From an uncultured Alphaproteobacteria bacterium (lineage in GTDB: Bacteria > Pseudomonadota > Alphaproteobacteria > CAAHEQ01 > UBA3637), in contig CANPXT010000012.1 in the NCBI GenBank assembly GCA_947586835.1, forward strand, positions 1-47,158: a stretch of 47,158 nucleotides of DNA. Direction: 5' to 3'. The position numbers and the translations under genes were made by a program. The notes below the pieces were generated by a model. It ran no database searches. It was not told where the DNA came from and saw only the letters and a list, made by a program, of their open reading frames with translations. Shown here piece by piece: positions 16,259 through 25,200 of the stretch (the first letter of the stretch is position 1; each line of letters starts with the position of its first letter).

Positions 16259-17077
16259 ATGAAACAGTTTCGAAAAGGATTCCTTTATTTATCAGCGGTT
16301 TGTTTTCTTTTGTTTTCAAGTGTGACAGCTCACAGCGAATGCCTTGTTTTTCCGCCGGTCTGTCCTATTGAAAAGTGCGGATATCAAACACAAGAACATC
16401 CCGGAGAACAAATACTTCAATTAGGGGTTGTTATTTATAAACAAGTAAAGAAAACTGTTAAAGCCACACGAAAATCATTGAATAACATTATCAATATGGC
16501 AACCACTTTGCCGGCAAAAGTATCCAGTCTTGCATTAAAAGCCATTACCTATCCGTTTAAAAAGTTGAGCTCTTGGTTTGGTCTGACGGAAGATGCACCG
16601 GAAGAAGATACTCAAGGCATTACGCAAGATACGTCGCATGGTGATATTAGTATCAGTGAGCGTATTACGCGCGATTTAAAGGCTTACGCGACGGAACCGC
16701 AAACAGATGTTGATGTCCAAGAATTTAACAAAGAACGACGGAAATATATTCGTCAGCAAGCAACAATCACCCTTTTGGCACGTGTTTTAACATTAAAAGC
16801 ACAGCTTCCCGATATTAAGGATATTATGGAGGAAGTTAAAAAACAGGTAGAGAAAAACGTTTCTGCCTCCGGCGGACAACCAAGCAGCACCTATAATGAA
16901 TCAGCTTTAATTAAAACAAATTATGATTTAAGGGAAGCTTGGTTTAAATTGTTAGCCATTCAACGACATATTGAAGCCACAAAATTAGAGTATGCCGCAA
17001 ATCAGGCAATGGCAGGCATGAAAATGCTCAAAAAAGTGCCAACTATCAGCAACAGTTCCAGTAAAACAAAGAAATAA
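16259..17077 (+). CDS. exported Cys-containing helical protein of the secretion cluster (5 of 6)
   Basis: 272 residues. The ATG at 16259 follows AGGAGAAGAAAA; the upstream in-frame ATG at 16232 lies inside the previous gene and is disfavoured. Signal peptide ends near THAHSE. The mature N-terminus has three closely spaced Cys (CLVFPPVCPIEKCGYQ), then an amphipathic basic stretch (VIYKQVKKTVKATRKSLNNI). The C-terminal half is helical (LREAWFKLLAIQRHIEATKL, EYAANQAMAGMKML). No family recognised. It may be periplasmic or surface-associated. Confidence 0.7.
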   Translation: MKQFRKGFLYLSAVCFLLFSSVTAHSECLVFPPVCPIEKCGYQTQEHPGEQILQLGVVIYKQVKKTVKATRKSLNNIINMATTLPAKVSSLALKAITYPFKKLSSWFGLTEDAPEEDTQGITQDTSHGDISISERITRDLKAYATEPQTDVDVQEFNKERRKYIRQQATITLLARVLTLKAQLPDIKDIMEEVKKQVEKNVSASGGQPSSTYNESALIKTNYDLREAWFKLLAIQRHIEATKLEYAANQAMAGMKMLKKVPTISNSSSKTKK

Positions 17078-17087
17078 GGAGGGTCAC

Positions 17088-18776
17088 ATGAAGTACACAG
17101 CATTATTATTAACCGGATTTTCACTGTTTGGTTTTATAACGGGGCTGCCGCAAAGAGCGTTGGCACAATTTTCGCAGGTTGAACCGTATGTTGATAATTC
17201 GGCCGTTGTCAAACCGGTTGAAAGTTATAAACAATCCATGATTCGTGCCATGGCTCTTCATAATATCCAATATCAACTTAACTATATGCTCAATTTACTT
17301 ATTCCTGCCGTCGAAGAACAGAAAGAAAAACTGGAATTAGCCTGTGCGCAACTCGGAGCTTTACAAAGCTGCTTCAAGGACAAATTAGGACAGGCTTACG
17401 ATCCGCTTGAAACCGATAAAGTTTATCAAACCATTAAAGAAGCTTTTAACGAAAAAGTAAAAAATATTACGGTTTATATAAACGAAACGGGTGAGACAAC
17501 ACAGCAAACCGATAATGCCGAATCTTATCCTTACTGGCGTGTTGCCCGTGAAGTAATGATAGATGTTTATAAAAATCCGGAAAAATACGGAAAAAAGGTC
17601 AGTGATTTCCCTTTGTGGACAGATCAAAAATATCTTTATACGCAAGAAGTCAACAACATTTTATCAGGTATTCAAAAAAACTTTTCATTACCTGACGCAA
17701 ACAATCAGCAAAACCAAGAACTTAACAATAAATTATTCGGATATTTGAATGCCTTTACACAACAAAACAGTATTTTAACAACAACAGATTATGCAACAAA
17801 CAGTAAAAAATATACCCAATTATTAGATTATTTAAAAACACACCCGAAATACGGATCTATGAAGCAAAAAATACTTCCCGCATTGCCGAAATTGCCACAA
17901 CCGTTACCGCCGTTCTATGAAATTATTCAATTAACGGAAGATCCCGCACAAACCGGCACCATGTTCCCCGAATGGCCGTCTCCGTGGGCGGAATATATTC
18001 GGCGCGGGCTGGATAAACGGGCTGTCGGCGGCGAAATGGATACTTGTTTCTTACCGAAAACCATTTCATTGCGCCCTGAAGTTCAAAACTGGGATAAAAC
18101 AAAAATTAACAATCCGCTTTCTTTGGAAAAAGAAAAAGAAGAAAATGTGGAAAATATTGTCAATTTGTTGAATTTATCCGTAGAAACATTGAAGAGCACA
18201 ATTAAAAATTTGAATGAATCTCTGGCAGAAAACGGTTTAGATATAAAAATTAATGTGGAACTACAAAGTGAATGTATTGAATGTAATGAATGCAGTAACT
18301 ATAACTATTATGCACAGAGAATAAAAACTAATTTGGAACAAAGTAATATTGCGGAAGTTCAAAAAGCCGTTAAAGCCGCTAAAATGGAAACCATTGATAA
18401 GGCATTGAAGTTGTTCAAGCAATCGCCTCAAACGGCAGCCCCGCAAAATGCCTCTGTTGATGCAACGTTAGGAATGTTGGATGATATGGATCCGAATTCG
18501 GACGAATACAAAAACATGATGAATTTGCTCAATGCGGGACAAAGCGCTTCCGATGAAAAATTCCTGAAAGACATGCAACAGGATGCCGACGGTATCGCCA
18601 TGCAAGACAATGTTTCCACAAATGATGTTAAACAAAATATTGAAAGTCAAGAATCACAATATGCCTTACAAAAAGAAGCATATGAAGATGCTAAAAAAGA
18701 AAGAGATGTTTTGTGGAATACGCCGATTGATATTGAAACGTGTATTAACCAAGGTGTTCAAAACCCCAAACATTGA
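17088..18776 (+). CDS. large exported protein of the secretion cluster, unknown function (6 of 6)
   Basis: 562 residues, with GGAGG 6 nt before the ATG. Signal peptide ends at RALA. The N-terminal region is helical with two Cys (LELACAQLGALQSCFKDKLG). The centre is Pro- and Trp-rich (LPKLPQPLPPFYEI; MFPEWPSPWAEYIRRGLDKR). A Cys cluster CIECNECSNYNYY lies near residue 395, possibly metal-binding or disulfide-forming. The C-terminal third is acidic coiled coil. No known T4SS subunit matches by eye. It lies immediately before the VirB8-like gene, so a role in channel or pilus function is inferred from position alone. Confidence 0.72.
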   Translation: MKYTALLLTGFSLFGFITGLPQRALAQFSQVEPYVDNSAVVKPVESYKQSMIRAMALHNIQYQLNYMLNLLIPAVEEQKEKLELACAQLGALQSCFKDKLGQAYDPLETDKVYQTIKEAFNEKVKNITVYINETGETTQQTDNAESYPYWRVAREVMIDVYKNPEKYGKKVSDFPLWTDQKYLYTQEVNNILSGIQKNFSLPDANNQQNQELNNKLFGYLNAFTQQNSILTTTDYATNSKKYTQLLDYLKTHPKYGSMKQKILPALPKLPQPLPPFYEIIQLTEDPAQTGTMFPEWPSPWAEYIRRGLDKRAVGGEMDTCFLPKTISLRPEVQNWDKTKINNPLSLEKEKEENVENIVNLLNLSVETLKSTIKNLNESLAENGLDIKINVELQSECIECNECSNYNYYAQRIKTNLEQSNIAEVQKAVKAAKMETIDKALKLFKQSPQTAAPQNASVDATLGMLDDMDPNSDEYKNMMNLLNAGQSASDEKFLKDMQQDADGIAMQDNVSTNDVKQNIESQESQYALQKEAYEDAKKERDVLWNTPIDIETCINQGVQNPKH

Positions 18777-18799
18777 TTTGAATTAACGGAAAGATAAAA

Positions 18800-19441
18800 A
18801 TGTCTTTTTTAAATTTTAATTCCGGTAGGCTTGTATACGGATTTAGCGAAAAATTGGCAAAATTTTGGATGATTGTCGTTGCAATTATCATCAGCATTAA
18901 TTTGTTTTTGATTTTAACATTACTGCAAATGGCGCCGAAACTGAATGTGGTAGCGCAAGTATTGACTTCTTCACCGATGACATCTGTTCAACTTTTACAA
19001 ACGGAGCCGTTTTCACAAAGTACCAGTGATAAAAAACTCATTGATGAAACCATTTTGCGCTTTTATCTCGATTCGCGCTATAATATTTTTCAAGATAAAA
19101 ACGAAATGAGTTATCGGTGGGGTTCGCGCGGACCGGTTGCTTTTTTTTCGGATTCAAGTGTTTATAAACAATTTTCGGCGGGATTAAAAGAAAAACTCAC
19201 GGCTATTGCCAATAACAGATCATCGACCAGTATCGATATTATATCCGTATCGCGGATTGATAATATTTTTACGGTTGAGTTTGATATTTACACCTACATT
19301 CGCGGGCAAGTATCCAAAAAACGCAGGATTGCCATTGTCGAGGTAGGGTATAACAGCGCGCGACGTTCATTTAACACCATACATTCTAATCCGTTCGGTA
19401 TGTATGTTAAAAAATTTACGGAAACAGTAAAAAAGGATTGA
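18800..19441 (+). CDS. VirB8-like T4SS inner-membrane protein, copy I
   Basis: 213 residues. Short cytoplasmic N-terminus, one transmembrane helix (MIVVAIIISINLFLILTLLQ), then a periplasmic domain with the VirB8 NTF2-like pattern: LIDETILRFYLDSRYNIF, YRWGSRGPVAFFSDSSVYKQF, then ISVSRIDNIFTVEFDIYTY and a closing SNPFGMYVKKF. VirB8 is the bitopic assembly factor of the inner-membrane complex. A second, diverged VirB8-like gene lies two genes on. Duplicated virB8 is known from Rickettsiales vir systems, so this may be a specialised paralogue. Confidence 0.78.
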   Translation: MSFLNFNSGRLVYGFSEKLAKFWMIVVAIIISINLFLILTLLQMAPKLNVVAQVLTSSPMTSVQLLQTEPFSQSTSDKKLIDETILRFYLDSRYNIFQDKNEMSYRWGSRGPVAFFSDSSVYKQFSAGLKEKLTAIANNRSSTSIDIISVSRIDNIFTVEFDIYTYIRGQVSKKRRIAIVEVGYNSARRSFNTIHSNPFGMYVKKFTETVKKD

Positions 19442-19506
19442 TTATTATTTTTTGCTTGATTCTTTATTTTTCTATGCTAATCTAAAAAAGAGAAAGGATG
19501 ATTTAA

Positions 19507-19686
19507 ATGAAAAAATATTTTTTAACTCTTGCCATTTTAAGTTTGGTTGCGCTTATTGTCGCGTGTGGTTCCGTTTATGAAAAAGAACCGGTCGGAATCG
19601 GAGCTGATTATTCCGAATTGAAAAAATCACCGTGTGCTTGTCTGCAAATCGAAAAAGCTCCTGCATTGCCCAGTTGGTTTTTATAA
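19507..19686 (+). CDS. VirB7-like small lipoprotein
   Basis: 59 residues, below common ORF size cut-offs. N-terminus KKYFLTLAILSLVALIVAC with a lipobox (IVAC), so lipidation of Cys20 is expected. A Cys-x-Cys (SPCACLQ) and a closing PALPSWF follow. GAAAGGA lies upstream of the ATG. Size, lipobox and position between two virB8-like genes and just before virB9 fit VirB7, the lipoprotein that partners VirB9 in the outer-membrane core; the sequence itself is too short for a firm call. Confidence 0.65.
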   Translation: MKKYFLTLAILSLVALIVACGSVYEKEPVGIGADYSELKKSPCACLQIEKAPALPSWFL

Positions 19687-19710
19687 AACAACCGTAATTC
19701 GGGGATTATA

Positions 19711-20415
19711 ATGCAAAATCAGGAACAACCGAGCGAACAAAACTCTCAATATGTTTATGAGAGTGATATTTCGGAAGAAGCCGTTACGGAACGTCGCTAT
19801 TTATGGATGGCGCGAACGTTTGCATTGGTTGCCGTCGTTTCTTTTTTAAGTACCATGATTTTGCTGATTGCCCTGTTTTCTCTTCTTCCCATTGTTCGGG
19901 TACAACCGTTTTATTTAACAACATTGAACAAAGATCAACAGGTTATTCGTGTTATTCGACCGAATTTTAACAACATTAATATGCAAATGTTAAGTGAATC
20001 GTTGATTCGGCAATATTTATTGGCACGAATGACGGTAAATTCAAATATTTCCGAAATGGAACAACGCTGGGGTATCGACGGAATTATTAACTGGATGAGT
20101 TCTCCCGTTGTGTTTGAAGAATTCGGTCGAACGGCCGAAGCAGCTTTAAGTCAAGCCCGAAATGACGGATTAACCCGTGCCGTTAAAATTTTAAATATCA
20201 CGCCGTATCGAACCGAAAAAAACGGAACAACCATTTGGCGGGCAGAAATTGAATTGACCGATTTGAAGTATGGCGATTCCGAACCCGTCAGCTCTTTATG
20301 GCAGGTTACCATGCGTATTCGCTTCAAGCCGACTCGGCAAGGATTAAAATGGGAACAACGGCTTAAAAATCCGCTCGGATTTACGGTAGAAAATTTCGGT
20401 ATTCAACGAAAATAA
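19711..20415 (+). CDS. VirB8-like T4SS inner-membrane protein, copy II
   Basis: 234 residues. An acidic, Gln-rich cytoplasmic N-terminus is followed by one transmembrane helix (LVAVVSFLSTMILLIALFSLL) and a periplasmic VirB8 domain: MLSESLIRQYLLARMTVNSN, MEQRWGIDGIINWMSSPVVF, then TTIWRAEIELTDLKYGD and LKNPLGFTVENFGI. The WG...I..W.SSP.V..EF pattern is closer to canonical VirB8 than copy I. It is the likely structural VirB8 of the channel. DotI/IcmL-type proteins share this fold, so a Dot/Icm-like reading is not excluded. Confidence 0.82.
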   Translation: MQNQEQPSEQNSQYVYESDISEEAVTERRYLWMARTFALVAVVSFLSTMILLIALFSLLPIVRVQPFYLTTLNKDQQVIRVIRPNFNNINMQMLSESLIRQYLLARMTVNSNISEMEQRWGIDGIINWMSSPVVFEEFGRTAEAALSQARNDGLTRAVKILNITPYRTEKNGTTIWRAEIELTDLKYGDSEPVSSLWQVTMRIRFKPTRQGLKWEQRLKNPLGFTVENFGIQRK

Positions 20416-20522
20416 TCGCTTTACATAAAAAAATAACGACAATTTGCATTTTTTTCTAGACTTTTCATCTCATTTTGGTCTATTTTATATACAGGATTGT
20501 AATTTTTACGAGGAGAAGGCTT

Positions 20523-22187
20523 ATGTCGAAACAAAAATCACACAAACTCCGTTGGTTGACCGGTGTTGCTTTGGCAGCTTTTTTTGCCACCAGCACAACG
20601 GCACAAACAATTTTACCCGCAAATACACAAGCAGAACAATTAAGTGATGCCATCGCGCAAACAAACGGTGAGTTCGATTCGGTTAATCTGGATTATATTC
20701 ACTCGCTCGGTATGCAGCAAAAAGCGTGGAATGATCCGTTATCACATATGGGAGAAGGACAATCCAAACCGGGGTATTCAAAATACACTTGGACACCTGA
20801 CGTGGTTTTACCCATCCGTCTGCGGGAAGGAATGATGACGTTAATTAACTTACCGACATGGGAATTGATTGAAAAAGTGCATATCGGTTCACCCGAATCA
20901 TTCGGTGGTGAAATTGCGGCACCCAACTCCTTGTTGGTTTATGCCGATCCGTCGTATCTGGGTGTTGACAGTAATATGATTATTTTCGGACGATCCGGAA
21001 ATCGCTATGTTTTTTATTTACGTTCGGAAACATACAACACGGATAAAATCACGCAATCTGTTGTCGATGTGTTGGTCGGCCCACGATATACGCCTGTTGA
21101 AAACGGTGGAAAACTCGGAAATTTTAATGGTGCTTCGATAACGGCTGCCGGCTCAAGCGGACTAGGCGGTACCGGTTCCGCCAACTGGGCAAGCGGTAAT
21201 CGAAGCAATGCAAGTGCATCTTCTTCGGGTTCAGGCGGTCCGAAAGATTGGCTGAAAACCATTCCCGTTGATCCGGAAAGTTTTCATTTTGATATTGATA
21301 TGTATTTACCGAATCCGGAAGATGTTGACATTGCTCCGGATAATATATGGCGGGACAATATTTTCACCTACATTGATTTAGGTCCGAAAGCGTTAACCAT
21401 GACGCAACGACCGATTGTCAATCTGGTTGTGCAAGATACGGAAGTGCCTGTCGGGTTCAGAACCAGCGGTCCGAACAGCCGTCTTATTATTGTGGAAGGT
21501 ATCGGCGATATGGTGTTACGGAACGGCAAAAAACTTATTTGCTTAAAACTGCGTCGTGACCCGGCTGCCGGTTTGGAATATACCGATTACAGCGGAGCTC
21601 AAAGCAACTCCATTAGTCATCCGTCCACTCTCAGCCAAGAACCGGCGGATATTATTCCGTCAAATGTGATGGCTCCCTCACAAAACAGTGTTGCCGTGGC
21701 AAATAATAACGCAGCTCAAATTGAAAAATATTTCAACAGCGGAACCGGTGCCGTACCGGCGGTTGCCAACACACCGCAAAGCGCGGCCGTTATTTACGAC
21801 CAAAATATGGCACCCCTGCCCTCCATTCCGGCAAATGTTATGAAATCGCCGGCAGCTTCGGCAAATATTGTGGGTGTCATTAAAGATGTAGCTACACCAA
21901 ACCCCGTTAACTCAACCGCAACCGAAAAAGAAACCATTTCCATTGAACTGGGAACAAATCCGGATATTTCCGAACTGGAAAGCGTTTGGGAATCTATTTA
22001 CGCACAAAACAAAGAGACGTTAAACGGTTATGAACCATATTATTCGGTCGATACAACCGCCGACGGAAACGTGCGGGAATTGTTCAGATTACGCGTCGGC
22101 CCCGTTAAAGATATTCAAACGGCTGATAAACTTTGCAAAAAACTGGGACGCAAAGGTTTTTCGTGTTCCGTTATCCGTGTACAATAA
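20523..22187 (+). CDS. VirB9-like outer-membrane core protein with C-terminal SPOR domain
   Basis: 554 residues from the ATG at 20523 (AGGAG upstream); an in-frame ATG at 20475 is disfavoured. Signal peptide ends near TTAQT. The VirB9/TrbG/CagX N-terminal domain shows VVLPIRLREGMMTLINLPTW, LLVYADPSYLGVDSNMIIFG and GNRYVFYLRSE. The C-terminal VirB9 domain shows NIFTYIDLGPKALTMTQRP, PVGFRTSGPNSRLIIVEGIG and LRNGKKLICLKL. A Ser/Asn/Pro-rich linker follows, then a SPOR-like domain at about residues 480-554 (ETLNGYEPYYSV, LFRLRVGPVKDIQTADKLCK, RKGFSCSVIRV). SPOR domains bind denuded peptidoglycan; finding one on VirB9 is unusual and suggests anchoring of the channel to septal or remodelled wall. 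Confidence 0.83.
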   Translation: MSKQKSHKLRWLTGVALAAFFATSTTAQTILPANTQAEQLSDAIAQTNGEFDSVNLDYIHSLGMQQKAWNDPLSHMGEGQSKPGYSKYTWTPDVVLPIRLREGMMTLINLPTWELIEKVHIGSPESFGGEIAAPNSLLVYADPSYLGVDSNMIIFGRSGNRYVFYLRSETYNTDKITQSVVDVLVGPRYTPVENGGKLGNFNGASITAAGSSGLGGTGSANWASGNRSNASASSSGSGGPKDWLKTIPVDPESFHFDIDMYLPNPEDVDIAPDNIWRDNIFTYIDLGPKALTMTQRPIVNLVVQDTEVPVGFRTSGPNSRLIIVEGIGDMVLRNGKKLICLKLRRDPAAGLEYTDYSGAQSNSISHPSTLSQEPADIIPSNVMAPSQNSVAVANNNAAQIEKYFNSGTGAVPAVANTPQSAAVIYDQNMAPLPSIPANVMKSPAASANIVGVIKDVATPNPVNSTATEKETISIELGTNPDISELESVWESIYAQNKETLNGYEPYYSVDTTADGNVRELFRLRVGPVKDIQTADKLCKKLGRKGFSCSVIRVQ

Positions 22188-22241
22188 AGAAACGGGCGTT
22201 TGCCTTTTCAAATATGGTCTCTTTTATGAAGTAGGGTAAAA

Positions 22242-25200
22242 ATGCAAGGAAACAAAAAAACAAGCTCGTCAGAGCAATATACCAAAAAAAGCAACCGCAC
22301 ACTTTTATTTGGCGGTATCATTTTACTGCTCGTTTTTTTAACGATGCTTGTTTTAATGTCCGGCGGTAAAAAAGTTCAAGAAGAAGAACAAGAGCCAGAT
22401 TGGACAAACGACCAAATTGAAAAACGGGATTCAGAAATTGTCAATGGTGATTTATTTTCTCGGGGCAATGCCCAACTGAAAGCCGAACCGTCACAAATTG
22501 ACATGAATAACGTTGTTTTGGGTTCCAAAGTTGAAGCCATCTTAACATTAACGGCCGAAGAAGCGCCCATTCAATATCGAAAAGCCGAATTCGTCCAGCA
22601 ACAGGCGGACGGTTTTACCATCGAAACGACCTGCTCGCCGGATACACCGATTGATGTCGGGAAAAATTGCATTATTAAAGTGTTGTGGAATCCAATTGCT
22701 TTACAACAACTTCAAAACAATTTGGTTATTACTTGGAAAGAAGCTTCAAATGCGGTTGTAACCGAAAAAACAACAACCGTTCTCGTAAAAGGACAATCTA
22801 CCGATTCAAAAGATTGCGTTATTTGTGAAGATATTCGAAAACAAGAATCAATTGAACCCAAAATGGCTATGGGATTAGACGGTAAATTACATCCGATTGA
22901 TGAAGACGGTACCATTACCATTGACGGTAAAAAATATAAAATGACGGAAAACGGTGTCTTTATTGATGAAAACGGCAATATTGTTGCTATCGCACCACCG
23001 GAATATATTGCTTTGAATATGCAAAACGAACTGATGGGAACGGTTTCCGACGCAAATGAAGTAATTGACGCCAACGGTGAAAACATCGGTAAAACATTGG
23101 GCGATAAAACCATTGTCGATTCAAAATTAACCGTTCTCGGGGCAGCGGTTCCCGTGCTGTCCGTAATGGACACCCAAGGAAAAGTTATCGGTAAAATGAC
23201 AAAAGAAGGAACGGTTATTGACGGAGCCGGAACTGTTATCGGCAAAGTTTGGGTTGATCATCGAGTCTTTTCCATTGACGGACAATTTATCGGCTATATT
23301 CGCCCGTGGGGATTGGTTGCTGATTTTTCGGGAAAGATTCTCGGTGCCATTATTCCGGACGGAACCGTTATTAACGGGAACAATGAAACCATTGCCAATA
23401 TTACGCCGAACGGCTTTGCCATTAATGCCCAAGGAGAGCTCATCGGTGCAACCATTCCGCAAGGTGTTGCCGTCGGTCCGGGTTGTCAATCGTTGGGAAA
23501 AGTCCTGCAAAACGGCGATGTTCGCGATTCTTACGATCAAGTCATCGGCAAAGCATTAATTGACGGGACAATTGTCAATACGGCAAACGAAGAAATCGGC
23601 TCCGTGATTTCACAAGGATTGGTTATCAATGAAAAAGGTGAAATTATCGGTTATGTCAACTCTGAAGGAAAAGCTGTCAGCAATGCCGGAAAAGTTATCG
23701 GCTGTATCAATCCGGACGGCACTATATCTGCCGGCAAAAAATTCATCGGAGCTGTCTTAACAACAGGACACGTTATCGGTTATTCCTGCGGAACAATCGG
23801 AACGGTTTTCCCGAACGGTGAAGTGTATAACAATGCATTACATTCGGTTGGACACGTTATGCCCGACGGGCTTGTCAAAAGTGCCGAAAACAAAATCATC
23901 GGTGTTGTGGTCACGCGTGCGGCTGCCGTTGCTGACGGGTGTCGATTGTTGGGACTTGTTTCCATAAACGGTCAGGTTTTGGATTTAACAAACCAACCCG
24001 TAGGCTGTATTACGCCCGAAAAAACGGTTGTGAACGAAAAGGGTGAAAAGTTAGGAAGCTTGGCACCGCGCGGAATCGTTCATAAAGATGACGGCACCGT
24101 TTTGGGACGTATTCGTTTAGACGGGAAAGTAATGGATTTGGAAGGTAAAGTCATCGGATGTGTCAATGCTGACGGCTCCATTACTTCTTTAAACGGAGAA
24201 ATTTTAGCGCATGCTCCCACTCAAGATGGAATTATTATGGGTGATGACGGTAATCCGGCCGGTTGGACAAGAGTGGGTAATGATGTTTATGATCAATACG
24301 GCAACAAAATCGGAACGGTCAATAAAAATAATGTCATTGTGGATGCATCAGGCAAATATATCGGCTTTATTCCGCCTGACGGAATTATTTTTTCACCGGA
24401 CGGGCTCATTTTGGGACGTTATTCCTCCAAGGTCGGATACGCAACAAATCAAGCCAACGAACGTTTCGGTAAAGTTTTGTCGAATATGGCGGTTGTGAGC
24501 GCCGAAACGGGCGAAGTTGTCGGCGGATTGGTATCGGATAAAACATCCTTTTTCAATCAGGCCGGTGAAGTTATCGGGCAATTAACGGCAGAAGGTGTTT
24601 TAAAAAATTCTTCGGGCGAAGTTGCAGGTGCCGTTCGCGGTGACGGTACGGTCATTGATAAAGACGGAAACATTATCGGTTGGCGTGTGCCGACAGGTGA
24701 CGTGTTTTCAACAACGGGCAAGTTTGTCGGTACCGTTACGGAAACCGGTAACGTGTTGTCATCAGGACGAACAAAAATCGGCACCGTTCTCGGAAACGGC
24801 ATCGCCGTTTCAACCGATGGAAAAATTTTAGGCGGCGTTTTGCCTAAAATGGCTCTGGCCATGGATGCCGACGGACTTGTCGGTTATTTGGCACCAGACG
24901 GAAAAATCACGAATAACTCGGGTGCCGTTATCGGACTGGGAACACCGTTCGGACCGGTTATATCTTCCGAAGGAGAAGTGATAGCAAAACTAATCGGTTT
25001 AAATGTATATGTTGATGCACAAAATAAAACCGTCGGGTGGCTATCATTTGACAGCTCACTTAAAAATAAAGAAAATCGCAATATTGGATTTGTAACACCG
25101 AACAGAATGGCATTTGATAAAACAAATCAATTATTAGGTTCGGAAATTCAATCAGGTGTTGTGATTGACGAAACGGGAAAAATGGTTTCAGTGATGTCCG

